Positions 46,140-59,115 of a DNA stretch of 64,000 nucleotides are shown one piece after another. The number at the start of each line of letters is the position of its first letter. The first letter of the stretch is position 1. Position numbers and translations under genes: made by a program. Under the pieces are notes generated by a model, which was given only the letters and a program-made list of their open reading frames with translations, had not been told where the DNA came from and searched no databases. The DNA is from Anomalospiza imberbis (Eukaryota > Chordata > Aves > Passeriformes > Viduidae), in the NCBI RefSeq assembly GCF_031753505.1, contig NC_089721.1:14861213-14925212 (forward strand), given 5' to 3'.

Positions 46140-46420
46140 CCCTTGCTTGTTTTTTTCTTTTCCCTTTAAGCCTCCCTGGGCCGATTTGAGTTGCCTGTCA
46201 TCAGCTGAGATCATGGCTCTGCCAGGCACAGCTTCCCAGGACGTGTCAGTGAAGGGGATGCTCCAGGCAGCCTCCTGGACCCATTGGCCACCGGAGTGTG
46301 AAGGCAAATGCTGAGAGCCCCCAGCACCATTGTCACCGCAGGCATCATCTGGGGAGCGGCAGCTGGCCTCCTGGGAATGGATCTGGGTGCTGAAAGGGTG
46401 CACTTCAACCTTTCAGTTTG
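46140..46420. other. Second isolated GC-rich patch
   Basis: About 280 bases have raised GC within AT-rich DNA, similar in size to the patch at 38130-38410. Open frames run on both strands without recognisable domains. I cannot assign a class. Confidence 0.4.
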
Positions 46421-49400
46421 TACACAAGTCTCCCTGTAACAGCATTATCTGGCAATTGGCATGCTTAGGTCTAATTTTCAATCCACAAGTAGGAGGCAGG
46501 TCATTGAGGATATCCTCACTATTAGAGTTATTCAGTTTGCATAAAGGCTCTACTTAACACTTGAGGAAGGAGTGCTGATTTCCAGAGTGTTGATTTGATC
46601 CCCAGTCACCACTGTGTGCACAGCAAGGCATTGTGGCGCTGGCCCCAAAATTTTGCTGATGATCAGGAAAGGCAAGGTACCTACAGAAATGTACAGGACT
46701 ATATGTAAAATACCCAAAGTTCCATAAATAAGGATGTGATACCTGCCCTGCAGTTAAAGATTCTGTCCAGAGTGCCAAAATATTTTGTAATCATCACTGA
46801 AGTCATCAATTGCAAATGCGAGGGACTAAAGTGCCAATATAGATATTAATTAGAATAAACTTCAATAATGGAATGTATCAGATAAAGTTTGTCATATATA
46901 TATTTATAAAGTAGAGATATGTTTGAAATCATGTTCCTTGTACTCTAAACGTCCTAATGCAGTTGTTATGAAGAGAGCAGTAGTTGGTAAAGGAGATCAA
47001 GGAAATCATTAAAGATCTAAAAAAGAGAGTATGATGCTGGGGCTGAAAGCGTACAAGCACCAGATTTATTTTGCCTGGCTCCTCTTTCATCCAAATTTAC
47101 ATCTCAGTTAGCCTATGCGTGTAAACTTCTGAAAAAATACTGTTGTATTATTTTTTTTTGTAACAATTATGTTTTCATTTTTAGAGGAATTGATATGGGA
47201 TCAAGAGAAAGACTTGAATTTTGTTTTTGAATGGATTTATGATTTTCAAACTTTCTCAAGGAAAAAGAAGATGCAATTCCACCTGGAAAAATTCATTGTT
47301 ATATAGTACTGTAGAAGTTTTACTCAGGAAAACCCTGTCTTACACATAGAAAAGGTATCGCTTTTACAATATTAATGTTGGCATAAAAAGGGACCAAAAC
47401 AAAACTCAATAGTATGGAACATTTTTTTAATCCCAGATTCAGATCTATATGTTGTGCCTGATATCTTTCACAGTAATTGAACAAGTTGTACCCCACTCTA
47501 AGCTTCAGTGCTTATCAGTTGTAAAGAAGTTCAGCTCTGGTTTATTGCTAGTGGCTAATAGGCAGCTAATATTAACACAGGATTTTTACCTGCAGGCAAG
47601 TATCTAACTCTGCTATGGGAATAAGCCCTGCTATCCTTAAAAGCATACTTTTTGCTAACATAAAAATAGATGTGGTATTGCTCCCCCACATTTGTGGATT
47701 TCTGCTGTTGAATGAAGTGATTGACATTCAAGAAACAGCATGTCCACTTTTCTGTACTTTATTATGCTATTATAAACAAAGATGAATGTGAATTCTTGAA
47801 TTACTGGTCTGCACAGAAGTCCCTATGTGCAGAAAGAGATCAGTGTTGGAAGTCCTGTAGAATTCTTATTTTCATTTCACATTTGTTTTTTACTCAGAAG
47901 ATGAGCTACTTTGGCATAGGCAAAAAACCCCACCAAACCAACCTCATCAAGTTTGAACACAAAAGGATTTTCAAATCAAAACAGATGTTATTTATCCTTA
48001 TTTTTGTAAGTAATAACTGTTACATTTAGCTTCTTCAATACAGTTGTGGAAATCTTAATCCAATTCATTCATTTGAGAAAAGAATTCCACCTTAAATTTT
48101 TTAAAGAATGCTCTGAACAACCAACCTCATGTAAGAAAAGGAGGGACTGCATAATTGCTATTGAATTCTGTAGCCTGAAGCAGAGAACATACAAGTTGGT
48201 ACTAACAACAGATGACAGTTTTTAGTCTTTCTGAGATGCTTTTCCATTTTCCAGCTATCTAGGGAGTCTCCAGTAAGTATGAATGTACGGCAGGGATATA
48301 CCAGGAGCACTGCAATGCACTACTTCCAATTATAACATTTCTAATACAGAAAAAAAAATTCGGAAAAATTCTTAATTTTGAACTTTTCTGGTTTTGATAA
48401 AGTAAAATAAAACACCAAAAATCAATCTTTCCTTTTGATTCCTCACAATTGTTTCATTGGTGATCAGAGATCCCCAAACCACGTAATCAGGAATAGTATT
48501 ATCTCACAGAAACTGCAAACATGCTGCCTCACAAACATGATTAGCCCTGAAATTCCTCTTTCTTTTCTCTGTTATTATTTGGATCTATTTTCAGACTTAC
48601 ATATCTGCAGGCCATGGCAGATTTCAGGCTGTTGATGTATTTTACATTTTCATGAACAGTAAGGAAAAGAATAATGTTTTGACCTTATCCACAGGTTATC
48701 CATTGTTTAAGAGATAAAAACTGCAAAGACTGCATAGTTATTTTGTTACTCTTTCATAATCCACCTGTGTGGTTAACTAGATAACTACATTTAAGTGTAA
48801 GCATTGATCAGACTCAGCCTAAAAGCACAAATGACTTCTTATTAGGATAGTTTAAAAGTAATTAATGAGCTTTTAATGAAATGTTAATACAGTACAAAGT
48901 CTTGTTCAGAGATATATTCTCTTTTATGGGATGACACTGTTTCCAGCTGATGTCAATCAGAAATTTTGCACTGACTTCTCTCCTCCATTGACCAGCAGGG
49001 TGTGCCCATATTTTTAGGGATGAGAAGGATGGAAGAGATGGAATCCCACTCTTAGGCTTTTGATGACAACCATAGCGATAATAGCACTAATATTTGGTAA
49101 ACTGAAAGGCAGGAATGAATTCAGTGTTTGAAGACTGCCATTTCAATGGCACTTAGAGAAAACCAAAAGGTCTCTGAGGAATTCTTAGCATGGTGTTCAC
49201 TATGAAGTTCATTCTGTAATTCTTTAGATGAAGTTCAAATGTTTCTTTTTGGGTTTTTGTAGAGGATGGGAAGTTCTTTTTCTAATGTCCTCAAGGAGAC
49301 AAAAAATTATCCTTATCTGATCTTGAAATAAAGAAAATTTAACTGCCAGGAACTTTTGAAGAGAAACCTGTTGGAGGTTCTACATTTAGTTCAAAAGTCA

Positions 49401-52400
49401 GTGTGGTTGTTGATGAAACTCTGCAAAATGCAAACATTACAGAGTATTTTTATTCTGTAAGGACCTGATGAAATCTTGTTTGCACGAATGGGAAGTCCCC
49501 AAGTAATTTAATTCAATAGGACTTACTAAACAGAAATTTTCTGTGCTTATAGTCATAATCTGCACAGTTTGGCAATTGCATAGTCAATTTATCTGCATGA
49601 AAATATAGCCTAGAGGTTTGTAAGTGCCATAATAGGCAAAGATACTTTTTCTGAAGTCAATTCAAAATCATAGTTAAATCAACAATTTTCATAAATTAAC
49701 TGCTTTATATTAGATTTGTCCCCTGAATTCCATTCAACCTGTTGATATACCATAACAAATAATTACTTCCATCAGTACTTACTTTTACTTAGATAAATTA
49801 ATGGAAATATATAATGATGGAAATGCATATAATATCTGAAGTTTTTCCACAATGGTGAGGGACTCCAAAAGGATCTAGGGATCTAGTAGTGAAATTTTCC
49901 CGGCACACAGGCCTATGCACAGTCCACAAGACAAGTGATTGTAAAAATTGTTTGGTTCCTGACTGCAGTGTTGTTGTTGATGTGGTTCTAATGCTTGGGA
50001 ATAATATCCAAAATTCAACAGAAACTCTTTTCTTGGAAAGCAATTCTTGTTTCTACAGGCTGTCATCTTTTGTAAAGCCTTTAATAGTAGTTGACATCAT
50101 GTGCCATTATGTGTCAGACTGGTTAGCAAAATCTTTTGATACGTAGACTTATTTGTCAAGTAGCAGATTCCCCATACTCCTTTTCACCTTTAAACTGTTA
50201 TATCCTTCTTTGGTCAAAAATATCTGAAAACATTACTTCAGCATGAGTCTTGTCACATGAAGTTGGCATTTTCCTCTTCATTTTTTTATCAAGCAATTTA
50301 TTTTTAAATACTTGTCACGTTCAACTTGTTACTGCTGCTCTACTTCACCAGGAGAAAAAAAAATCACTACATGCTTGTAATTCATAGAGAAATTTGGTGA
50401 CTGGCTTTGGGTTTTTAGGGGGAAATCAACTACGAGATTTGTTTTTTGTTAAAAATATAAATATTTGATTTTTTTCTGTGAAAATGAATTGTCAGCCATG
50501 ACAGATTTTTAATTCTTTGCTCTTTCATTTTTACAATGATGATAAAATAAAACCCTTTAAAATAAGAACTACGTTAATATGGCTATGTAGTGCAGCACAC
50601 AGAGCTCAGCCCTGTATATTTATGTTACAGAGTAAAGTAACATGTAAAAGATTAATTTCTAAATGGAAATGGTTCCAATTTTTTCAGTTAAAATAGATTA
50701 TGTAAGCAATTCAGTCCTATGACCTTATCCTGAATACTAGAAGATGGACTTGATTTCCCATATGTGAATACTCCCTGAGATTTTTCTCACTGTGAGGATA
50801 TAGGAATGAGGGGTATCAGTCAGAGTTAGTAGGAAAGACAAGAAGCCCGAGTCTGAGAAACTGATGTTTTGCTGCATTGTGTCTTTGTGAAGTGACAACT
50901 GTACAGATGTCCTGCCCAAAGAGAAACCAAGTAGTGAGATTCTGTGTTTTCCTTGATTTCTAGATTTGAACACAAAAATACCACATATAATTCTAAAATT
51001 CTAAGCTGTGTTGCTACCTACATATATTTTATCAACTATATGTGGTTTTTTAATTGTTATCTCCTGACTTGAACAGCATGTAGTAATTTTGTCTGGCTGT
51101 ATAAAAAATTGTGCGGCTGTTTTTCATTTCAAGCGTACATCACAGCAGTCATTTCTGTCCTGGGTTTTTTTTAATCTTTGACTGCCTTGGGATTATTTAT
51201 CTGGAACATACTAGCATAATGAAGAGCAATGGTGATTTTTGAGAAATTAGAATTAATTAGATGATAATATGTAAATATCAATTTAGTAACACAATGGTAA
51301 ATATCTTTCCATATTTCAAGAAAATAAAAAATCTTTTTGTATCTTATTCATCAAGATATATTATATAAAGAAAAGCAAAAACATTGTTAACAGTAATACA
51401 AATAAATACATATCTGTGAAAACTCCATTAATCTGGAAGGGCTTTCATATTCTAAGTGAGAAAAGGTGACTAAAATGAATACCTTCTTTTTTTCTGTACT
51501 GTTTCTATTGTTCTCAACAAGAATCATTTCACTGACTTAAGAGACTGGCTGGTAAAGGGTTACTAAATCAGAGGAGTTCAGAGACAGATTAGGGTTTCCC
51601 AGCGGCACATATCTCTAGCAGCAAGTGTGGAAGCCAACTCGGAAGAAACACGTTTGAAGTGGCAGAACTAATCATGCAGAAGCAATTTGCGATTTTCTCT
51701 CTCTCAGCCTAGATAAAGCAGAGCATTATGACATTGGCTGCATGGAACAAGGTCAATTTACTGTGAAAAGGCAGCTATAGTCTCCAACTTCAAATAAACT
51801 TTCATCCTGAATGACGAAAAAGAGGATTTACCCTATAGCTTATACCATAGAACAGAGAAAACCAAATGAACAATTCAATTAGGACATGCTAGTTTGCATA
51901 TTTTTTCCCACCGCTGACTCTTTCACTGTTTTAGTCATTCATAATGCAATTATATCTCAAGGTATTTCTCTTGATATAACAGAAAGGGGGCTGCTCAATT
52001 GCTGATAGACTTGACCTCAACTGAAGCTATGGGCTTCCCTGAAAGTAAAAGGATTAAAGTGCAAAATTTCACATGATTACTTCAAACGAAGCTGAGGTTT
52101 TTTTTCATGTTTCAAATTTTTAAAATGTCACCAGAAGTAAAGTAGCCAAGACATAATGTGAAACACTTATTGTATATATTCTTTTAATTGTCATTATTTC
52201 TCCACTGTGACCTGAAATTTCCATATGCTAAGGTCAACCCTCTGCTGAGTGATGTTGTTGCACATTAAACCCTTAAAGCTACATCACTTGGACAAGTTTT
52301 GATTCTTTCTCTCTGCCCTCCTTGCTTTCGGCCAGTGACTAATGTCCTTCAGCAGGAATAAGAAAGATAGTTTCTGTAATGCATCTGCTGAAGTCTGCTC

Positions 52401-52544
52401 CTAGGATGTAAAGAACACCAAAATTTTAGTAATTTTCAATTTTCCTTACCAGTAGTTAATGCATAGATGTGGTTGGCTCCTCTCATCTTAGCTCACAAAT
52501 AAATCTTTTAAACAGTTACATTCTTCCAATTCCTGTGTTGCAGT
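46421..52544. other. AT-rich intergenic DNA
   Basis: No supported gene. The stretches 48780-48990 and 51690-52090 have few simple repeats and several TAAT/ATTA and GATA-type words. They read like possible conserved non-coding elements, but no alignment was possible. A weak old-repeat resemblance is seen near 49490-49530. Confidence 0.55.
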
Positions 52545-52651
52545 GTTAGTATCATACATAGCTTTCCCATCATATAGGTGGGAAAGTTAGTTATGATACT
52601 AACATACATATAGAGAATATATGTATTCTCTATATGTATGTTAGTATCATA
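52545..52651. repeat. Nested inverted-repeat cluster (two hairpins)
   Basis: Hairpin A: GTTAGTATCATA (52545-52556) and CTTTCCCA (52562-52569) pair with TGGGAAAG (52579-52586) and TATGATACTAAC (52592-52603). Hairpin B: a perfect 28-bp stem, 52592-52619 with 52624-52651, around the 4-base loop TATG. The arm 52592-52603 can pair on either side, so the two structures exclude each other. A partial direct copy of the arm end (catcatatagagaata) follows at about 52676-52690. No transposase or known element is associated. Confidence 0.9.
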
Positions 52652-53896
52652 TAGAGAATAATGTAATCATTTCCCATCATATAGAGAATAGATTCTCACC
52701 CTAAAAAAATATAACCTTACCTATATTACTGATTTCATTAGTGAGACGGTCCAGTTATGTTAATAATTTTGGGAATATTCTGAGAATGGTCAAAAAAGTA
52801 CTTTTAGTCATGTATGACTAAGCACAAATTTTCCTGTATGCAATGGAAAAAACACAGAAAATCCCTCACCTACCTATAGCTGGCAGATAGCTGAAGCAGA
52901 TCATTCTTGGGAAAAATTAAATAAGCTTCATTTAAATTAGTTGTACAGGGATTCAGCCAGCTGTGATGTACCTGTTTTTCTGCATTTATGCTTATTAGTT
53001 GAATCGAAAAGCCTTCCTCTTTCTTCCCTTGCCCTTCTGTTTTAGTTTATATTTATATTGATGCCAATAATCAGGATATAGAGTATTTTATATGCATTCT
53101 GAAAGCATAGTTGGAAGGTAAATGAAGATATGATTGAATGCCATAGCTGCTATAGTTCATGTAAAAAAATGCACAATCAGTCTAAGGGCAGAGAGGCTCA
53201 GTGAATTAATGCATTAGTCTATTACTCTTCCTGTGCCAGACTAGGACTCCAGATTGAGTTCTGGTGAGCAATGAACCTCTATAGGGCTGACATTTGCTCC
53301 TGGAAAGGAGTAGAAAACAGTTCATTAACCTTCGCATTAGTATAAAATCAGCTACTGAGTTCAGGAGCTACTGGCCAGCTGAATTCAGCAGGTTATGTGT
53401 TTGGACAGGTCTGTCCTTTCACTACTAATATAGTTTCAATGAGCAGGGCTGCTAATATAGTTGGTACTTCACAGGAGCAAAAGAATGAAACATTCCCCCT
53501 AATTCAAATAACTTTGAATCAAAAGAAAAACACTACCATTAGCCCACCAGTACCCCTTGCATCATTTATAGTATTTTTGTACAAACTAACAGAAATTTCA
53601 GTTTTCAGTGTTCAGATTTACAGCAGGTGTTAGAAAATTCCAGAATAATCTTTCCTAATTTAACAGCCCTGGACAAAAGGCATAAGACACTTATACGAGT
53701 GAAAAGCTAAAACTGCCTTGGTCTCTAGTTGGTGTAGTTCCTAAGGAATAAGCCTCCAGTCTTGATCCAAACACTGAAGTGGAGGAACCTTACACTAGAT
53801 TCCTTTGGATTTTGTGCAGGGAAGACCCTAAGAAATTTTTGGCCCCCGCTGTTTCGTCTGAAATGCTGACAAATTAACAGCCCTTGCCAAAAGTGT

Positions 53897-53919
53897 CTTG
53901 CCAAGAGACTCTTGGCAAG
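53897..53919. repeat. 23-bp near-palindrome
   Basis: CTTGCCAAGAG and its reverse complement CTCTTGGCAAG are separated by a single A. The TTGGCAAG half resembles an NFI half-site (TTGGC), giving two inverted TTGGC/GCCAA elements. Confidence 0.8.
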
Positions 53920-56900
53920 GACAGGGAAGTGAAGTGGGAACGTTCTATAAAGAGCTTCCACCCTCATTTCATGCTCACCCTGCACAGACTCATGGGGACA
54001 GCAGTTTCCACACACAAAGAACAGAAGAATATTAGGTCCTGGCTGAAAAACTTGCCAGGCTATTAGGATTTCTACAGATCCTGAGCAAATTTTGACTCAC
54101 TCCTTAAAAGGTGATATGAAAATTCAAATCTGCATGAAATGTACCTAACATTTCAGAAGTAATAAAAGAATTGCAGTTGTTAAAAAAAAAAAAAAAAGGC
54201 AACATCATAGATATGCCCTGGCTTAAGGGGGATTTAAACCTGGGATTTCTTCAGGACTAAGCTTCTCTTTTGACTGCTTTCAAGCATTTCAAATTAACAT
54301 AAAACACATAAATGTTCTCTTTCAGGGGCTTACTGCAGAGCTGTTACAGCTGTATAGAAATAAGAAGCTATTTTAAATGTGTTGCAGGCTTCTTCAGTTA
54401 TACCAAGCAGTCTTTTTATGTCATGCTCAGAGAGTGCTTTGCCCAGAGCACACTGAAGGATTCAGTAGAGATGAGCACACCTCTTCATTATTTGGTATTA
54501 CTTATTTTTTCACTTGTTCATTATTTGGAACTGCAGAGCTCTTGCTTGAAAACTGAGGAACTCCTAGGCAGGTCTGACTTTTCACCTTAGGGTACTGACT
54601 GTTGGCTCACATCCATTTCTTAACCATAAAGTATTTCTTTGTTTCATTTCTGGAAATGCAACAAGATATGTCAAGGCTTCCTTTTGAAATGGAAAATTTG
54701 TGACAGATTTCTTATACATCTAAACTGCCAAGAGCAACTTGTTTGTCCCAAAAACTCCTGCACTCTGTGGAAGCCATATTAAGTTTCTGACAAGTATGTT
54801 TGGTGCATTCCAAATGTCACTGTTCTTGTCGCAAACCAGATACCACATGATAAATGGGCAGATATGTAGACATAGATGGATTCATGTATTTTAGGTGCAA
54901 AAGGAGACTAATGTAAAGGTCTAAATTGAAAATACATATTAAGGGATCAGCGTCATTAGCTTTAGCTTATAATTTTAACTGATCACTGAGGTAATTGTAC
55001 CAGCTTTCAAAGAATATAGCCTTATAGATAAAATAAACTTATTGCCAAGTCACCCTTTTTATACACCTGCGAGAGAAAATTGCAAGCTTTGGAACATATA
55101 ATGAGATTTCTTTTTACAGATTTTCCTGTGAACTGCTGTCATACTATATATATATAGGCAAAATATTTCTCACTTATCTGAAACACATCAAGCTAAATCC
55201 TTTGTTTTGTACTCAGTGCCCAAGTTATAATATGCCTTTTCTCAGAAGTAGTTCTATTGTTTGAAGAACCTGAAAAAATGTAGGACCTCATTTTACGATT
55301 CTGAAAACTCACTCTTTGTTTTTGAGTGAGGGTTACAAAGGATAGATTATACAAGAAAGTTAAGAACTCTAAAAAAAGTTTTATTTTCTGTTATATTCTC
55401 AAAAATTTAGGAACTTTGAAGTGAAAGACTGGGATGTGAACAGGAATTACACAAATGATGTAAAAAAATTAAACTTTTTATTCACAGCAGTTTTGCACAG
55501 GATTCTGAATCTAATATTCATATGAAGACATATAGAGAACTGCAATACACTATTTGAAAGTTGGTGTCTCAAAGGAGCTACTCCCTAATTTATCAGGATT
55601 CATTTTCTGAAACCAATATGTACAAGGTCTGTATAAAAATTTGTCTTAATGGAAGATTTTTTTAGTTTCATATAATTTCTTATACTGTCATACTGACTTA
55701 AACTTGATGTCTCCTAATTTTGACTATGTCCTTGTTTAGGTTTCTGATTTTGTCAGTGGATCAGTATTAGAGGGATAAATTGTTACAGTCCCAGGTAATT
55801 TTCACCCTTTGATAACTCTGTAACATAATCAGCAGAAAAGAAAATGGACCTGCATCTTAGTACCTTAGCTACTCTCTATGACACATTTCTGCAAACCCAG
55901 TATCATTGATTGCTCTCAATTCCTACCAAGCAAATGGAAGCAGAGAATAAGGCAGGAAGCTGTAAAGTAGTAGCATCTTCCACTTGGGTTCAGCAAGGCT
56001 TCTTTATGAAAATCTGGTCTTTATTTCATTTTCATTGAGCAGTTGACCATTTTAATAAATGTTACTTTGGGTTGTCATTGACAGATGTGACTGCTTGGTG
56101 AAATTTTTAGCTCTCTCTCCCAGTTCTTGGATGCATAAGCAGATGTTTGGGTCACACATGGCTATCACCAATTACAAAGTTTTGATGAGCCAGATATCAA
56201 TAATTCAGAAAGAAATTTACTCACCTGCCATGGTGTTGAGTGAGGGCAGACATCTGGGGAAACCACCCCCAGGGAAGCCATCTTTGTGGCCCTCAGTATA
56301 AAGAAAATATTTAGGTTATTTTCCTGCCTGTGGATACATGTCTATCAGAAGAAAACAACTCAACCTAAGGTTAAGTGTGCAGTTTGATGGAATAACACCT
56401 AATATTTTTCATCTTACTGAATATTCACATATGTTTAAAATAAAACCACTGGTTTCAGTTCATGTTTTTTATTTGCAGTTTGAGTACAGCCTTCATCAAG
56501 TGAGTTTGCATTGTTTATTTACTTCTTTTTATATTTTACTTAATTTCTATATTAAAACATTACATGTGAACACACTTTTACCTCCAGGATTAAAATCTCT
56601 TCAGGATCAATCAGATTCCAAAGCTTTGCCTTTACTGTGAAACTGCTTTGGATATTAGACTAGGAAATGGGTGCAGAAGTGCTGATAACCATCTTGCTTT
56701 AGTGTCTTTAGCAGTATTCCCAGTCATCTATACTATGGCCTGTGAACAGTCCTAGTAATTGGAGGGGGATGTGGGTGCGTTGCTTGTAATAAAACAGTAT
56801 AAACATACTTCAATTTAAACAACATACTATTCTTTATTGTTTTGTTTTCCTGGACTGTGTAAATCTACTCTCAATACTCAAGGTTTAGGATTTACCACAA

Positions 56901-59091
56901 AAGAAATCTGAAATACAGCATCAGTTGACACAGGAATCAAAACTCTTCAGGACTCACAAAGAAGAGTTTGTAATTGCTGCCTGCTACTAATCCTATCAGC
57001 TCATATTAGTGAAACATGCTGTAGTGCTGCAGGGAAGTTGTCAGGATCTGGTTGCAGGACTCAGCCTTTAGGAGAGGATTCAGGCTAAGCTTAGGCTGTA
57101 CATCGCCACCCATGAGTCAAAGTACATCTATTCTACTGAGTGACAGACCTCTGAGAGGGAACAATGTGCATGAAAAATAACGTGCCTCTTTCACTGCAGT
57201 GCTATTGTTACTTTGGTTTAACTTCTTAACCTCCTCCCTATTAAAGTTTCATTCAGTCATAAAAAAAGATACCTGTAGTTCTTTTTCAAATCTCTATTCT
57301 GAAAAAATGCATGAAATACTACTTCATTCCAGGTAAGTTTAAAACAAAACACTTTTTTTTCTTTGCTTTTATTCCTTTTGACTTTATTATATTAGGTCCT
57401 TTTTTTAAAAGCTTTATTTAGGCTTGTTCTGAAAGAACATGACTGATGGAAATAAATTAGTCTTCCAACTTAATCACACTAAAAAATATGTTAATTAGAT
57501 TTTGCTAACACCTCCAGCATTTATAAATCATAGCAGTTTGCATATGTAACAAAGATGAGTGCTTATTCTTTCAGTTACTTTGTGATTTGCACATTTTCTT
57601 TATTACCTTTTCTGTAAGGACCTCATAATGAAAATATTTGTTTGTCTGTGTGCTGAACCAGACATAGTCTTAACTTGAAGCATGAAAGTATTGTCCTGAG
57701 TAGAATTAATCCATCTTTAAAAGCTCAAATATTTGCCATCAGGGCACATGTGAAAAGTTCACAAATTTGCTAACCAGCATGTTTCTCTGCTTGTAGACCT
57801 AGTCAGGAGAGGAATAAACTCTCATCTGAGCTAAGGCTATTGTGTAAAGCCACAATTTTATTTCTGTGGTTCATGTCTTAAGAAATATTCTTTTTTTATG
57901 TTAAAAATGTAATTTTTTTCTTTGTTCTAACCTTGGATTCCCTAGAGAATGCAATGGATGGGATTCTTTTCTATTTTTTTAATCCTTGCCACTTCTCATT
58001 GTTGCTATGAGGAGATGTTAAATGACACTAAGTCTGAGACAAAATATTTGGGGCAATGTAAATATGTGAGATTAATGTTTCAATTATTTTTATTTTTCTC
58101 TCTGACTGTGCTCCACAAAGTCAAATTGTTACTGTATTGCCACAAAGAAATGGTCCAATCCTGCAATGAACTGCTGTTCAACTGCTGTCTGAACTTGGGT
58201 TGAGGGATTCTGCAATTTTAGCACAGCCCATATAAGCTGCACAAGAGGAGTCCTCATAGGGCTTGTGCCTGTAGGATTTTGGAAGCAGATTATAAACCAC
58301 ATCCCGAACTCATTAATTAGTTTTTCACTGTCAAAGAAAAATATCTTTCCCCCCGCCCACCCCTTTTTATCTTGTAAATTGTGTAATCCCACTTTGAATT
58401 ATACAAAACCAATTCCAGGGCTTCACAAGAATAAGTGGCTCATTTGGAAAATAAATAGCTATACATTATTAGCAATATATAAGCTTGTCTTCTAAAAATA
58501 TAACTAGAGAAGTTTTATTTCCTTATTTCTAGCTATTTTTCTCTTTAGTGGAGGGACAGAGATTTTGTTAAATGTTTATGACACTTAGACTGAGGTTTAG
58601 CATTTTAAATTTAATTGCATAAACATGAAAATTGTGTTTCTGAACACTGGCTAGAGCCGGGGTGAGTTCTGGCAAAGATTAACCAAGCTTCTTAAAACAC
58701 TTCCACAGTACCTTGGCCATGACCTTCAACACCCAAGTAAATGCAGAGATGCATGTATTCAGAGTTGAAACTGGAGATAGTCACAAATTATAAGATGCAT
58801 TTTACAACAAGCCTTATTATGGCTTATTTAAAAACTGGAATTTAGATTTTTTAAAGCCTTAACTACAGTTATTTTAAGGTCTTCCTTTTCAGACTGATGC
58901 AGATTTGAATTAATTTACTTTTACTGCTCCTGAAAGATACCTGATTGTGATATAAAAGGGATCTAGACAATACTACTTTTCTCCAAAATATTCTTCAAAC
59001 CATAGATAGTAAAAAATCAAAATTGCAAAAGATTATTTGTGTTCTTAAATTTGGGTATGCAAACAGCACCACTGCAAACAATGGCCCTAAT

Positions 59092-59115
59092 CACATGCTT
59101 GAAAGCAAGCATGTG
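59092..59115. repeat. 10-bp stem hairpin
   Basis: CACATGCTTG and CAAGCATGTG flank the loop AAAG. It is short, with no known family and no evidence that it is a microRNA. Confidence 0.7.
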
